A stretch of DNA of 10,737 nucleotides from Spirochaetales bacterium (GTDB taxonomy: Bacteria > Spirochaetota > Spirochaetia > Sphaerochaetales > Sphaerochaetaceae). The notes under the pieces are model-generated. The model saw only the letters and a list, made by a program, of their open reading frames with translations, ran no database searches and was not told the DNA's origin. The stretch lies in assembly GCA_022771185.1 (NCBI GenBank), contig JALFCJ010000180.1, positions 1 through 10,737 on the forward strand, in the 5' to 3' direction. Positions 1-7,386 of this stretch are shown here, one piece after another. The translations under genes were made by a program, and so were the position numbers. Position 1 is the first letter of the stretch. Each line of letters opens with the position of its first letter.

Positions 1-162
1 AAGCTGAAGATGACAAGGAAGGAGCTGGTCTCATTCATGAAGTTCCTGAAGCTTACGGACAACGGCAAGACAGTCACAATTCACAACAGGAAGAAGAGGC
101 ACACGGAAGTTGCAGAGCTTCTGGGTCTCTCCTTTGACACCTCCTTGAAGTGCCTAGGCTAG
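1..162 (+). CDS. C-terminal fragment of an unidentified protein, possibly a transposase (5' end outside window)
   Basis: Frame 1 is open from the window edge to a TAG at 160-162 and gives 53 residues. It is rich in Lys/Arg, with a short HNRKK basic stretch and an ELLGLSF-like segment near the end. The codons favour C and G at third positions, unlike the A/T-rich genes that follow, which suggests a different origin. Basic C-terminal tails ending in a leucine-rich 'ELLGL' segment occur in IS1634/IS4-type transposases, and that is my guess. No catalytic DDE residue lies in the visible part, so it is unproven. A short hairpin (TTGCAC 179-184 / GTGCAA 190-195) lies just after the stop; it has no T-run and is not a convincing terminator. 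It could equally be the end of an ordinary host gene. Confidence 0.35.
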   Translation, partial: KLKMTRKELVSFMKFLKLTDNGKTVTIHNRKKRHTEVAELLGLSFDTSLKCLG

Positions 163-292
163 CTTCTGTGTATAACTTTTGCACTTGCTGTGCAATACAA
201 TAAAGTCAAAATAGAATAATTTGTAATTACTTATATTATAAATAAATAATAAATATAAAGAAAAACAAAATAAAAAATAAAATAATTCATTT

Positions 293-330
293 ATCTGTCA
301 TAGTTGTGTCACTAGGCGTGTTATAGGATG
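293..330 (+). promoter_or_regulatory. Promoter/regulatory block of lipoprotein gene 1 (shared 30-bp motif plus TATA box)
   Basis: Bases 293-322 align without gaps to 1651-1680 upstream of the next gene, with 26 of 30 identical. The conserved parts are ATCTGTCA, TTGTGT and TAGGCGTGTT. A TATAGGAT -10-like box starts at 322. TTGTGT at 304-309 is only 12 bases from it, which is short for a sigma-70 -35. The outer TGTCA and CGTGT parts may instead be a bipartite ECF-type promoter or an operator. The preceding 163-292 is AT-rich and holds nothing else I recognise. Confidence 0.5.
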
Positions 331-383
331 TATTCATCAAAATAAAGATGGTATTTCTCATACGGACAATAAAGGAGAAGAAG

Positions 384-1598
384 ATGAAAAAGAACTTTTT
401 GATGGTTGCATCTCTGCTTATCGCAGCTATGCTTTTGGTTGTTTCCTGTGCTCAGGAAGTTAAGGCTCCAGCAGATAACAATCTTGTTGAGGTTACACTT
501 AATACAAGTGCAGCAAGAAGTACTCTTAATTATTCTGGTTTTGGCGATTCAAATAATGGCGCAATTACTTATAGATATAAGCTAACAGCTCAGTGGCATC
601 CAGAAAGCGTTAATGGTGCTGATCAAGTAGTGGGAAACACAACAGATGCTACAGGTGCTGTTAATGGTTATATTTCTTTATCAGAAGGAACCGCAACTGC
701 TAATCTTGGTTATGTTTCTCAGGGTCTTTGGGAAGTAGATGTAATCGGATCTATCGGTGAAAAAGATGTTCTGAAAGGTACTACACAGGTATACATTAAC
801 AAAAATAATAATACTGTAAATGTTTATGTGAAGCCTATTGAAACAGCTGAAAAAGCTGGAATTGAATTGGATATTAAGGTAAATGATCATGATGCTAGTT
901 CTCAATATAAGCTCGTTTACAGCATAGAAAAGGTTGATGGCTCAGAAGCTACAGGTACAGTCGGAACAGAATCAAAGGGTTTGACAAATTTGGGATTAGA
1001 TAAAGGCCAAAACTTGGATGAGAATGGATTTAGAAGTTGGACTACAAAAATTACTAAAATGACACCTGGCTATTATCGTGTAACTGTAACAATGATGAAT
1101 GGAACTTCAAAGGTTGGTGGTTTAACAAAAGGTGTACTTCTTTTTGCAGAAGATGCTAATGCAAAGTTGTCTGGGTATGTAAACTCTAGCGATTTCATTA
1201 ATGGAACATTGAATGTCTATTATCCTACAGTTTCAGTAGCGGTTACTGCTGGTGATATTACGGCTGGAACAATTACTATTGGTGATAATACAGTAAATAC
1301 ATATGATGTAACATATACTGCTATACCTACTATTGCTGGTAATAATTCTATAACTGGTACAACAACTTATACTTGGTATGCTGATGGCGTAAAAGTAACT
1401 AGTGAGAATGCAGAAAGTACTTATACTGCACAGTATAAGCAGACAGAGCCAGGTTATAAAACAGTAACTTGTGTTGTAAAATACACATTCAGTGTTGAAG
1501 ATGCAGGTGATACAATTGAGTATGTTGTACAGGGTGCAAAAGATTTGACAACAAAGGTTGATGCGGTTACACAAACTTCTCCATCCCAAGGTGAATAA
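384..1598 (+). CDS. Secreted lipoprotein with C-terminal Ig-like repeat (paralog of 1751-2986)
   Basis: A 404-residue surface or periplasmic lipoprotein of unknown function. I start it at the ATG at 384, because AAAGGAG (371-377) sits six bases upstream. The in-frame ATG at 348 has no such site and would put 12 residues before the signal peptide. The signal peptide runs to about residue 21 and ends VVSC, with Cys22 as the lipidated residue. Residues 107-116 (NLGYVSQGLW) match NLGYFSQGLW in the downstream paralog, as do the preceding YKL..QW segment and the later Trp-Tyr/Phe-x-Asp-Gly-Val block (residues 331-336 here). The rest is Thr/Ser/Val/Asn-rich predicted beta strand, probably Ig-like or PKD-like modules. 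It is transcribed alone: promoter block at 293-330, terminator at 1613-1648. A recognition or adhesion role is only a guess. Confidence 0.85.
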   Translation: MKKNFLMVASLLIAAMLLVVSCAQEVKAPADNNLVEVTLNTSAARSTLNYSGFGDSNNGAITYRYKLTAQWHPESVNGADQVVGNTTDATGAVNGYISLSEGTATANLGYVSQGLWEVDVIGSIGEKDVLKGTTQVYINKNNNTVNVYVKPIETAEKAGIELDIKVNDHDASSQYKLVYSIEKVDGSEATGTVGTESKGLTNLGLDKGQNLDENGFRSWTTKITKMTPGYYRVTVTMMNGTSKVGGLTKGVLLFAEDANAKLSGYVNSSDFINGTLNVYYPTVSVAVTAGDITAGTITIGDNTVNTYDVTYTAIPTIAGNNSITGTTTYTWYADGVKVTSENAESTYTAQYKQTEPGYKTVTCVVKYTFSVEDAGDTIEYVVQGAKDLTTKVDAVTQTSPSQGE

Positions 1599-1612
1599 GT
1601 AGTAAAATTGAT

Positions 1613-1648
1613 TTCATTGGCCTCAATTCAGGCCAATGAATATTTTTT
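1613..1648 (+). terminator. Intrinsic terminator after lipoprotein gene 1
   Basis: An 11-bp perfect stem, TTCATTGGCCT (1613-1623) with AGGCCAATGAA (1630-1640), closes a 6-base loop and is followed by TATTTTTT. It separates the two lipoprotein genes into independent transcripts. Confidence 0.9.
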
Positions 1649-1650
1649 GA

Positions 1651-1690
1651 ATCTGTCACACTTGTGTAAATAGGCGTGTTTTATAATAGC
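1651..1690 (+). promoter_or_regulatory. Promoter/regulatory block of lipoprotein gene 2 (same motif as 293-322)
   Basis: The second copy of the 30-bp motif occupies 1651-1680. A consensus TATAAT lies at 1682-1687. CACTTG at 1659-1664 is 17 bases from the TATAAT but a poor -35; TTGTGT at 1662-1667 is a better hexamer with a short 14-base spacer. ACACTTGTGT inside this copy is palindromic; the first copy has only TAGT...ACTA there. The motif therefore looks like a shared control element rather than duplicated coding DNA. Confidence 0.55.
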
Positions 1691-1722
1691 AATGTCAGTA
1701 AGAATGGCATTGTTATTTTTTA
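1685..1722 (+). other. Terminator-like hairpin overlapping the promoter of lipoprotein gene 2
   Basis: AATAGCAATGTCA (1685-1697) pairs over all 13 positions, with two G-U wobbles, with TGGCATTGTTATT (1705-1717). The loop is GTAAGAA and a short T-rich stretch follows. It begins inside the TATAAT, so a transcript starting about seven bases downstream of that box would carry only part of the left arm. It may stop read-through from upstream or form a shortened leader hairpin. No counterpart is obvious in front of lipoprotein gene 1. Confidence 0.4.
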
Positions 1723-1750
1723 TTGATAGATTAAAGAAATAGGAGGATAT

Positions 1751-2986
1751 ATGAGTAAGTTTAGAAATATGCTTTTTTGTGCAGTTGCTTTGATATTGGT
1801 ATTGTTCTCCGTTTCTTGTGATAATGTTTCTTTTTCTGGTTCAGAAGTAACGATTGAGGAACCTTCTTTTATTGAAGGATCATCAGATGGAAAGAGTCTT
1901 GTTAATGCGACTGCAAAGATAGATATGTATAAACTAAAAATGGTGCCTCAGTGGACTCCTATTAGTTATACTATAGTTGGAGATACGTCAAAGAATACAA
2001 AAGCAGATAAGGATGGTTACATAGTTATTGAGCCTCCTTTCAATAATCTAGGATACTTCTCTCAGGGGCTTTGGAATTTTGGCCTTAGAGCATATACAAA
2101 AGATATGAATGATGAGTATGTCCTTGTATATGAAGTTGAAAAAACAGTTGAAATTAATGGTGATATTAATACGATTTCTATCTCTTCAAAAGAAATACTT
2201 CCAACAGATTCCAGCACTCCATGTACCATTAAACTTCATGATTTTGATTTTTTAGCAACAGGACCAATAACGGAGTATGGTAAAACAAATGGCTTAGGAA
2301 TGATATTGTCATATAAGATTACCAATCTTAGTGATACAACTGTGGAATATAAAGAAGTATTTGTTATTGATGCAACTAAAGTACAGTCTGCAAATAATGG
2401 AGTAACAGGTGTTGTTGATGGGCTTCTAATTAATGCAATAGACGATAATAATGAAGTAGTAGGCTTATATTCTGGTGCATACAGTTTATCAATATATTTA
2501 AATGAGTATGTTAATGGAAATTGGATTCATACCGGCGGTACTTCTATTTCTTTTGTCTCTGTTCCAGGTATCGAAATCAACATTACAGGTGATTCTAATT
2601 TAATAGACTTATGTAGATATGATTATGTTACTCCAGGAGCTGGCAGTGGTATAGAGATAGAATCTGGAATTTCATCAAATGTTAATGTGAAGGCATATAA
2701 GGGAGTTGTTAGTGAAGGTACTTTGGTTTCTTCAACTGTCAGTGTAACTACTAAGGATACTGTGATATTAGTGCCAGAAGTTACTAATGGTCCTTCAAGT
2801 ATATCTACCAATAAGTGGTTTGTTGATGGAGTAGAACAATCAGAAACTGCTATAGATTCTAATGGTTATCTGACTTATAAACCAACTACAGCTAAGACAT
2901 ATACAATAACTTATATGTTCTTAGATGGTACAAACTATAATACTATTAGTGGAAACTATTACTTAGCAGTAACTGCAGCTACTTAA
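1751..2986 (+). CDS. Secreted lipoprotein with C-terminal Ig-like domain (paralog of 384-1598)
   Basis: A 411-residue lipoprotein of unknown function. AGGAGG at 1741-1746 lies four bases before the ATG. The signal peptide ends LFSVSC with Cys23. Ser at -3 is outside the classical lipobox but tolerable for spirochaetal lipoproteins. Residues 60-70 (YKL..VPQWTP), 98-108 (NNLGYFSQGLW) and the following acidic strand region line up with the upstream gene. A WFVDGV block at 356-361 begins a terminal Ig/PKD-like beta module. The middle differs between the paralogs: here it has a KLHDFDFL segment and longer loops. It has its own promoter and terminator, so the pair is co-regulated by motif rather than co-transcribed. 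Binding of a host or polymer ligand is possible but unsupported. Confidence 0.85.
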   Translation: MSKFRNMLFCAVALILVLFSVSCDNVSFSGSEVTIEEPSFIEGSSDGKSLVNATAKIDMYKLKMVPQWTPISYTIVGDTSKNTKADKDGYIVIEPPFNNLGYFSQGLWNFGLRAYTKDMNDEYVLVYEVEKTVEINGDINTISISSKEILPTDSSTPCTIKLHDFDFLATGPITEYGKTNGLGMILSYKITNLSDTTVEYKEVFVIDATKVQSANNGVTGVVDGLLINAIDDNNEVVGLYSGAYSLSIYLNEYVNGNWIHTGGTSISFVSVPGIEINITGDSNLIDLCRYDYVTPGAGSGIEIESGISSNVNVKAYKGVVSEGTLVSSTVSVTTKDTVILVPEVTNGPSSISTNKWFVDGVEQSETAIDSNGYLTYKPTTAKTYTITYMFLDGTNYNTISGNYYLAVTAAT

Positions 2987-3008
2987 ATTAGTTGAGTGTA
3001 TTCTCTTG

Positions 3009-3036
3009 AGCCTATGCTGATTGCATGGGCTTTTTT
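3009..3036 (+). terminator. Intrinsic terminator after lipoprotein gene 2
   Basis: AGCCTATGC (3009-3017) pairs with GCATGGGCT (3023-3031), 9 bp with one G-U, around a TGATT loop. A run of six T at 3031-3036 follows immediately. Confidence 0.88.
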
Positions 3037-3057
3037 AAGATTTATTTGCTCTTTTAG

Positions 3058-3084
3058 TTGTGAGAGAGTATTTGAGAGTATAAA
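3058..3084 (+). promoter_or_regulatory. Possible promoter of the GIY-YIG/nagA operon
   Basis: TTGTGA (3058-3063) and TATAAA (3079-3084) are separated by 15 bases, shorter than ideal. A promoter is expected here because a terminator lies just upstream and the next gene starts at 3108. TAGTTGTG here recalls part of the motif at 301-308, but the remainder does not match. Confidence 0.35.
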
Positions 3085-3107
3085 CTTGGTTGATGTAGGA
3101 GATTATT

Positions 3108-3770
3108 ATGAGTGAAATCAAAGGGTCGATATATATACTAAGTAATAGGGGCTTTCCTAATCTGTCAAAAGTAGGATACTCCGATGATCCTGTACGCAGG
3201 GTCGAACAGATAAATAGAAGTTCTACTATCCCTTATCTTTATAAATTATATGCTTCATATGATGTCGTTGAACGATTAACTGACTTGATATTCCATGAAT
3301 TACTTTTGATCATAAATCCAGGATTAAGAATTAGTGATGATATGGATAGCGGAAGATTTAGAAATACAGAGTTTTTCGATATTCCTCCAGAAAAAGTTTT
3401 TAAAGTATTTAAATCAATCGCAATAATGACTGGAACAAAAAATCGTCTGAAAAGATATGATGAAGAAGGAAATGAAATCGATGTTATTTGGGGAGATGAG
3501 GTAGTAGAAGAAACTCAAAGAAGGGGGCCTTTTACTTTCTCTTCAATAGGAGTTAAGCCAGGAGAAGAGATAGTATTTGTCTCTGATCCTTCTTTTACTG
3601 CAACTGTTGTTGATGATAAACATATTCGTATTGGAGATACTGTTACTACTCTTTCTGGTGCTGCTAAGAATATCCTTAATAAGAAAGCTTTACAAGGACC
3701 GAAGTATTGGACTTATAAAGGAAAAGTGCTTGATGACATAAGAACGGAAAAGGAAAACGGAGGTTATTAA
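3108..3770 (+). CDS. GIY-YIG (T5orf172/MUG113-type) protein with C-terminal RAMA/DUF4357-like domain
   Basis: A 220-residue cytoplasmic protein with two parts. Residues 6-100 read as a T5orf172/MUG113-type GIY-YIG fold: GSIYIL at 6-11, KVGYSDDP at 21-28, Arg30/31, an acidic helix ending FHELL at about 62-66, and NTEFFDI at 86-92. Residues 142-212 follow the RAMA/DUF4357 pattern: F.FSSIGVKPGEEIVF, then ATVVDD, GDTVTTLSGAAKNIL, and a closing YWTYKGKVLDDIR. RAMA domains are predicted to recognise modified DNA and are found in restriction and anti-phage proteins; GIY-YIG domains are nucleases. The likely role is therefore DNA binding or cleavage, possibly defence, but neither activity is shown. 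AGGAG at 3097-3101 supports the start. Its stop overlaps the nagA start (TAATG), so the two are translationally coupled, an unusual pairing. Confidence 0.8.
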   Translation: MSEIKGSIYILSNRGFPNLSKVGYSDDPVRRVEQINRSSTIPYLYKLYASYDVVERLTDLIFHELLLIINPGLRISDDMDSGRFRNTEFFDIPPEKVFKVFKSIAIMTGTKNRLKRYDEEGNEIDVIWGDEVVEETQRRGPFTFSSIGVKPGEEIVFVSDPSFTATVVDDKHIRIGDTVTTLSGAAKNILNKKALQGPKYWTYKGKVLDDIRTEKENGGY

Positions 3771-4933
3771 TGAAGATTACTAATGCTCGTATTGTCTTGT
3801 TAGATAGAGTTATAGAGAGGGGAACAATAGAAATAGAGAATGAGAGAATAATTGGAATAAGAGAGGGGATAGAGAAAGACAGCGATATTGATGCTGGAGG
3901 AAAATATCTTGCTCCTGGAATAGTGGATTTACATACTCATGGCTCTGGTGGCTTTGATTTCATGGATGGAGAAGAGTCTGATATTCATGGTGCAGCACAT
4001 TCTCTTGCTATGTTTGGGACTACTTGTTGTCTTCCTACAACTCTTACTTCCAGCGATGAAGAACTCTTTGCTTTCTTAGATAACTTAAAGTCAGCTCAGA
4101 AGAATAGGAGTAATAATGAGTGCAGGATGCCAGGAGCACACTTAGAAGGTCCCTATTTCAATATGGACCAGAAAGGTGCTCAGGATCCTAGGTACATTAT
4201 TCCTCCTAAGAAAGGACATTATATGAAAGTCCTTGAGAAGGCTGATGGTAATATCAAGAGATGGTCAGTTGCTCCTGAAGTCGATGGAGCTATGGAGTTT
4301 ATTAAAGATGTATCAAAGATGGGTGTGGTAATATCGGGAGGGCATACAAAAGCCGATTTCGATACTGTAGGAAGAGCAGTAGAGAATGGCATGACAATGC
4401 TTACTCATTACTATAGCGCTATGTCCAGCATGATCAAGAAGGGTAGCTGGAAGATTCTTGGAGTTACGGAAGCTGGCTTCTACTTCGATGAGCTTACTGT
4501 TGAGCTTATAGCTGATGGCTGCCATATTCCAGCCAACCTCTTGAAACTTATATTCAAGCTGAAAGATAGAGACCATATCATTGGAATATCAGACAGCATG
4601 AGAGGCGCAGGCTTTGAAAGCGGCGATAGTATTCTTGGTCCTAAGAATAATGGCACTCCTGTTATAATTGAGGATGGAGTAGCGAAGCTATCTGATAGAT
4701 CCTGCTTTGCCGGATCTATTGCCACAGGCATCAGGCTTGTAAAGACATTGGCGACCCTTGCTGAAGAGAATATGGTATCAGTGTTCAAGACTGTTTCTTA
4801 TAACCCAGCACGTATTATCGGAATGGAAAAAGAAATAGGAAGCTTGGAAGAGGGCAAATACGCTGACTTTATTATCTTCGATGACGAATACAAATTAGAC
4901 AGTGTCTATATTTCGGGAGAAAAAGTCAGATAA
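3770..4933 (+). CDS. nagA: N-acetylglucosamine-6-phosphate deacetylase
   Basis: A 387-residue cytoplasmic amidohydrolase, full length for the family. It converts GlcNAc-6-P to glucosamine-6-P plus acetate, feeding amino-sugar catabolism or cell-wall recycling. Metal and catalytic residues are visible in order: His55 and His57 in LHTHG after the PGIVD strand, Glu126 in HLEGPY, His192 in SGGHT, His213 in THYYSAM (more usually THLFNAM), His252 in DGCHI, and Asp275 in ISDSM. The C-terminal FAGS and NPARIIGMEKEIGSLEEGKYADFIIFD segments are typical. The start is fixed by GGAGG at 3759-3763 and by a one-base overlap with the preceding stop. No nagB lies in the window. The YYS variant of the substrate loop leaves room for a related N-acetylhexosamine-phosphate substrate. 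Confidence 0.95.
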   Translation: MKITNARIVLLDRVIERGTIEIENERIIGIREGIEKDSDIDAGGKYLAPGIVDLHTHGSGGFDFMDGEESDIHGAAHSLAMFGTTCCLPTTLTSSDEELFAFLDNLKSAQKNRSNNECRMPGAHLEGPYFNMDQKGAQDPRYIIPPKKGHYMKVLEKADGNIKRWSVAPEVDGAMEFIKDVSKMGVVISGGHTKADFDTVGRAVENGMTMLTHYYSAMSSMIKKGSWKILGVTEAGFYFDELTVELIADGCHIPANLLKLIFKLKDRDHIIGISDSMRGAGFESGDSILGPKNNGTPVIIEDGVAKLSDRSCFAGSIATGIRLVKTLATLAEENMVSVFKTVSYNPARIIGMEKEIGSLEEGKYADFIIFDDEYKLDSVYISGEKVR

Positions 4934-4964
4934 TTCCCTACTTTCTTTTTCCTTATCTTTGGAA

Positions 4965-5002
4965 TTGTTTGCCATAATCAAAGAATTCTAATATTCTATA
5001 AT
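4965..5002 (+). promoter_or_regulatory. Possible internal promoter upstream of the barrel genes
   Basis: A consensus TATAAT lies at 4997-5002, 19 bases before the TTG start at 5021. No good -35 is at the usual distance; TTGTTT at 4965-4970 is 26 bases away. No terminator follows nagA, so the downstream genes are probably read from upstream, with this as a possible extra start. Confidence 0.3.
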
Positions 5003-5020
5003 GGTTTTCTGGGGGATAAT

Positions 5021-6178
5021 TTGCCAAAGAATAAAAAGATACTTGCTACACTTTTAGTGGTTTTAATATTAATCATACAAGGTGCTACAGCTGCCGATGA
5101 TACTTTTAAAGAATCTATTACAGGTAGCAGCGGTGGACTGAATATAGGGGAGGGAGTATTTCCATTCTCCCTCTCTTGGTCCAAGAATAAAGATATTACC
5201 CTATTAGATGAAGATGAGTTTGATAAAGCTCATCTTGTCTTCTCTTTTTCTTCTTCTGTAGCGAGAGATAAAGACTCTGGGTATGACTTAAAGACAGGAT
5301 CTCCTACTTGGGATAAACAAGATGCCTCCTCTTGGACTGATAACAATGATGCATATTACTTTAAGCCTTCTGCGTCTATTTCTATTTCTTTATCACAGAA
5401 ATTTGAGAAATGGACACTTAAGGGGAGTCTTAACACCAAGTATTCCCACTTGATGGAAGACTTAGTCAGTACTGTTCCCTCTTCTCTCTATTTTGTAAAT
5501 AGCGACGGCTCCCTTAAATATAATGATAAAGACGCCGTTGCCGCTTATCCATGGCTATATGGAGAGAGAAACAACTTTACAACTTCTCTTGGCTTCACGC
5601 TTTCTAGATCCTATATAGTAGAGGGCCTCGATAGCATGAACGTGTCGGTGGGAGTGGAGATGGGACCATGGTGGATGCTTAACTCCATCTCCAATGGTAA
5701 TAGGCTCAGCGACTACTATAGAATAAGTGGAACAGCAGGAGAAAGCGTTAAGATTAAAGACACCCAGCAGTCAATTAACCTGAGATGGCTTAATATTACT
5801 GCTTCCCACTCCAACTCTTTCTCTTATACCTTCGGTAGGATAGTTCCAAAAGAGAAGTTGAACTCAAATAGACTGAAGGGTGTTATTTCAGATACCCTTT
5901 CCTTGAGCTTCGCCGGCCCACAGCTTTATGATGCCTCCACATCTATTTCCGCTTCTATCTCTCTTAATAACTCACTGTATTTCGGGCAAGTGGCGAATAT
6001 GAAGAATAGCGGCTTCTATTATTCATATGTGTCCTATCTTTCTTTATCAGGGAACTTAAATCTTTTTGGTCTTATATCATTCTCAGTTACTGGAACAAGG
6101 TACTTGTCTCAAGGTCTTGGTTCCTCCAATACTCTCTGGAGTGCCAGCGGAGAAGTATATATGAGTATTAATTTGTAG
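5021..6178 (+). CDS. Secreted beta-rich protein, probable outer-membrane barrel (unknown family)
   Basis: 385 residues if translation begins at the TTG at 5021, preceded by GGGGGA at 5011-5016. No in-frame ATG with a ribosome site precedes the signal peptide, so I accept the TTG. A basic MPKNKK start, a hydrophobic stretch to about residue 20 and a TA-TA/ADD-type cleavage near residue 24 make a signal peptide. The mature part alternates polar and hydrophobic residues in many short strands rich in Ser, Tyr and Trp, and its last strand ends EVYMSINL, as expected of a transmembrane beta-barrel though without the classical terminal Phe. I recognise no family. It lies 87 bases after nagA with no terminator between. 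Its TAG stop sits inside the ribosome site of the next gene (TAGGAGG), so the two are coupled. Confidence 0.75.
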   Translation: MPKNKKILATLLVVLILIIQGATAADDTFKESITGSSGGLNIGEGVFPFSLSWSKNKDITLLDEDEFDKAHLVFSFSSSVARDKDSGYDLKTGSPTWDKQDASSWTDNNDAYYFKPSASISISLSQKFEKWTLKGSLNTKYSHLMEDLVSTVPSSLYFVNSDGSLKYNDKDAVAAYPWLYGERNNFTTSLGFTLSRSYIVEGLDSMNVSVGVEMGPWWMLNSISNGNRLSDYYRISGTAGESVKIKDTQQSINLRWLNITASHSNSFSYTFGRIVPKEKLNSNRLKGVISDTLSLSFAGPQLYDASTSISASISLNNSLYFGQVANMKNSGFYYSYVSYLSLSGNLNLFGLISFSVTGTRYLSQGLGSSNTLWSASGEVYMSINL

Positions 6179-6188
6179 GAGGAAAAGA

Positions 6189-7385
6189 ATGAAAGTAATT
6201 AAAAAAACAATAGTCATCGCCTTAATCCTCTTACTATCTTTCTCTCTTTCCGCCGTATCATTCTCAAAGTCACTCTTGAATGTATATAGCGATTCTCACC
6301 TTATTTCCAATAGTGGCAACAGAGGATTCCTTGGAGGTTTCTTTCCTTTGGAAGCCGATTATGTATATAAAGTCACACCATCGAAAGCGATGACCGATAA
6401 TGGAATATCAGTGAATCTAAATCTCTCCTCAGGAATCAAAGAGAGGCTATTGAAGGTCTCTCCAGAGAGCGGAGAGATTCTCTCTCTTGATAGAAAGGGA
6501 TCTATGTATCAAGTGCATTACATATATGCTGACATAGATATATCCAAGGCAATTATTGAAGAGCCCTATATGAGTGAAGACATTCTTGCTCTTCATTTCT
6601 CTTTTCTAGCTGATTACGAGAACTCTTATGAACGTTTTGATTGGCTGAGTAACCCAATTAATAACAACGGTGTCTTCAGCGAGTATAATACTCTATCTAA
6701 CACATTTGAAGAGAAATACAACTCATACTCCTATGTTCCGGAACTCGGTGGAAACAGGAGAGTTAAGAACACTGGCTTCGGAGTTGGAGTGGTACTTAAT
6801 TTCAAAGAAGAGAATGAGATGACAAAAGACGGCATATGGGGAAGCTTGAAAGGAAATTATATGCCTTCCTGGATGCCTTTCAATGATAAAAAAGGCTCCG
6901 ACTATTTTTCTATTAATCTAAATGCAGGATTTGCTATGACACTCTTGGAGATAAGCCAGATGTCATTCGGTCCATCAAGTGGCCTTGATGCCTTATCTAT
7001 CTATGTAGAGACAGAGTTTGACTTTGTTGGTGCTTGGGGTAAGAACATTCCGCAAATGGCTGTAGAAAGAAGAATATGGGGCTCCTTTGTTCCCTCTTCC
7101 CATATGATCGCCACCAATACCACAGCTATCATTATGAAGGGATATCAGATAATGAAGGATCTTTATCCATCTATCTCTATCTTCTCTGACATAGCTTTTG
7201 CTTTCGGAGGAGGAATAAACGGAGAGAAAGGTGGAAATGGTTTTATTGGAAGCTTGGGAGCTAGAATAGACTTCAATATATTCTCGATGTTCTCTCTTTA
7301 TGGAGAAGTTGGGTGTGTATATAAGGATCTCTATGATTATAACCCTGGCATTCGTTATGCACTGGGCGCAAAAGTGAGGATATGA
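6189..7385 (+). CDS. Secreted beta-rich protein, probable outer-membrane barrel (unknown family)
   Basis: 398 residues. AGGAGG at 6177-6182 lies six bases before the ATG. The signal peptide has KVIKK then a long Leu/Ile core and a likely cleavage after SLSA at residue 22. The mature chain has repeated aromatic-flanked strands, many Gly/Ser turns (FLGGFFPLEADY, IAFAFGGGI, FIGSLGARIDF), and a final strand ending GIRYALGAKVRI. These are features of an outer-membrane beta-barrel with large loops. I recognise no conserved domain. The second half (about 230-398) looks more regular and is the likely barrel core; the first half has fewer evident strands and could be extracellular or periplasmic. It is second of four such proteins. 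The stop and the next start are separated by one base. Confidence 0.75.
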   Translation: MKVIKKTIVIALILLLSFSLSAVSFSKSLLNVYSDSHLISNSGNRGFLGGFFPLEADYVYKVTPSKAMTDNGISVNLNLSSGIKERLLKVSPESGEILSLDRKGSMYQVHYIYADIDISKAIIEEPYMSEDILALHFSFLADYENSYERFDWLSNPINNNGVFSEYNTLSNTFEEKYNSYSYVPELGGNRRVKNTGFGVGVVLNFKEENEMTKDGIWGSLKGNYMPSWMPFNDKKGSDYFSINLNAGFAMTLLEISQMSFGPSSGLDALSIYVETEFDFVGAWGKNIPQMAVERRIWGSFVPSSHMIATNTTAIIMKGYQIMKDLYPSISIFSDIAFAFGGGINGEKGGNGFIGSLGARIDFNIFSMFSLYGEVGCVYKDLYDYNPGIRYALGAKVRI

Positions 7386-7386
7386 T

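Noticed and set aside
179..195. TTGCAC/GTGCAA hairpin as terminator of the left-edge gene
   Set aside because: Only six base pairs and no T-run on either strand.
348..383. Upstream ATG start for lipoprotein gene 1
   Set aside because: It has no ribosome site and would place a charged 12-residue extension before the signal peptide; the ATG at 384 has AAAGGAG.
5001..5020. ATG at 5001 as start of the first barrel gene
   Set aside because: It is out of frame with the 5021-6178 coding sequence and overlaps the -10-like TATAAT.
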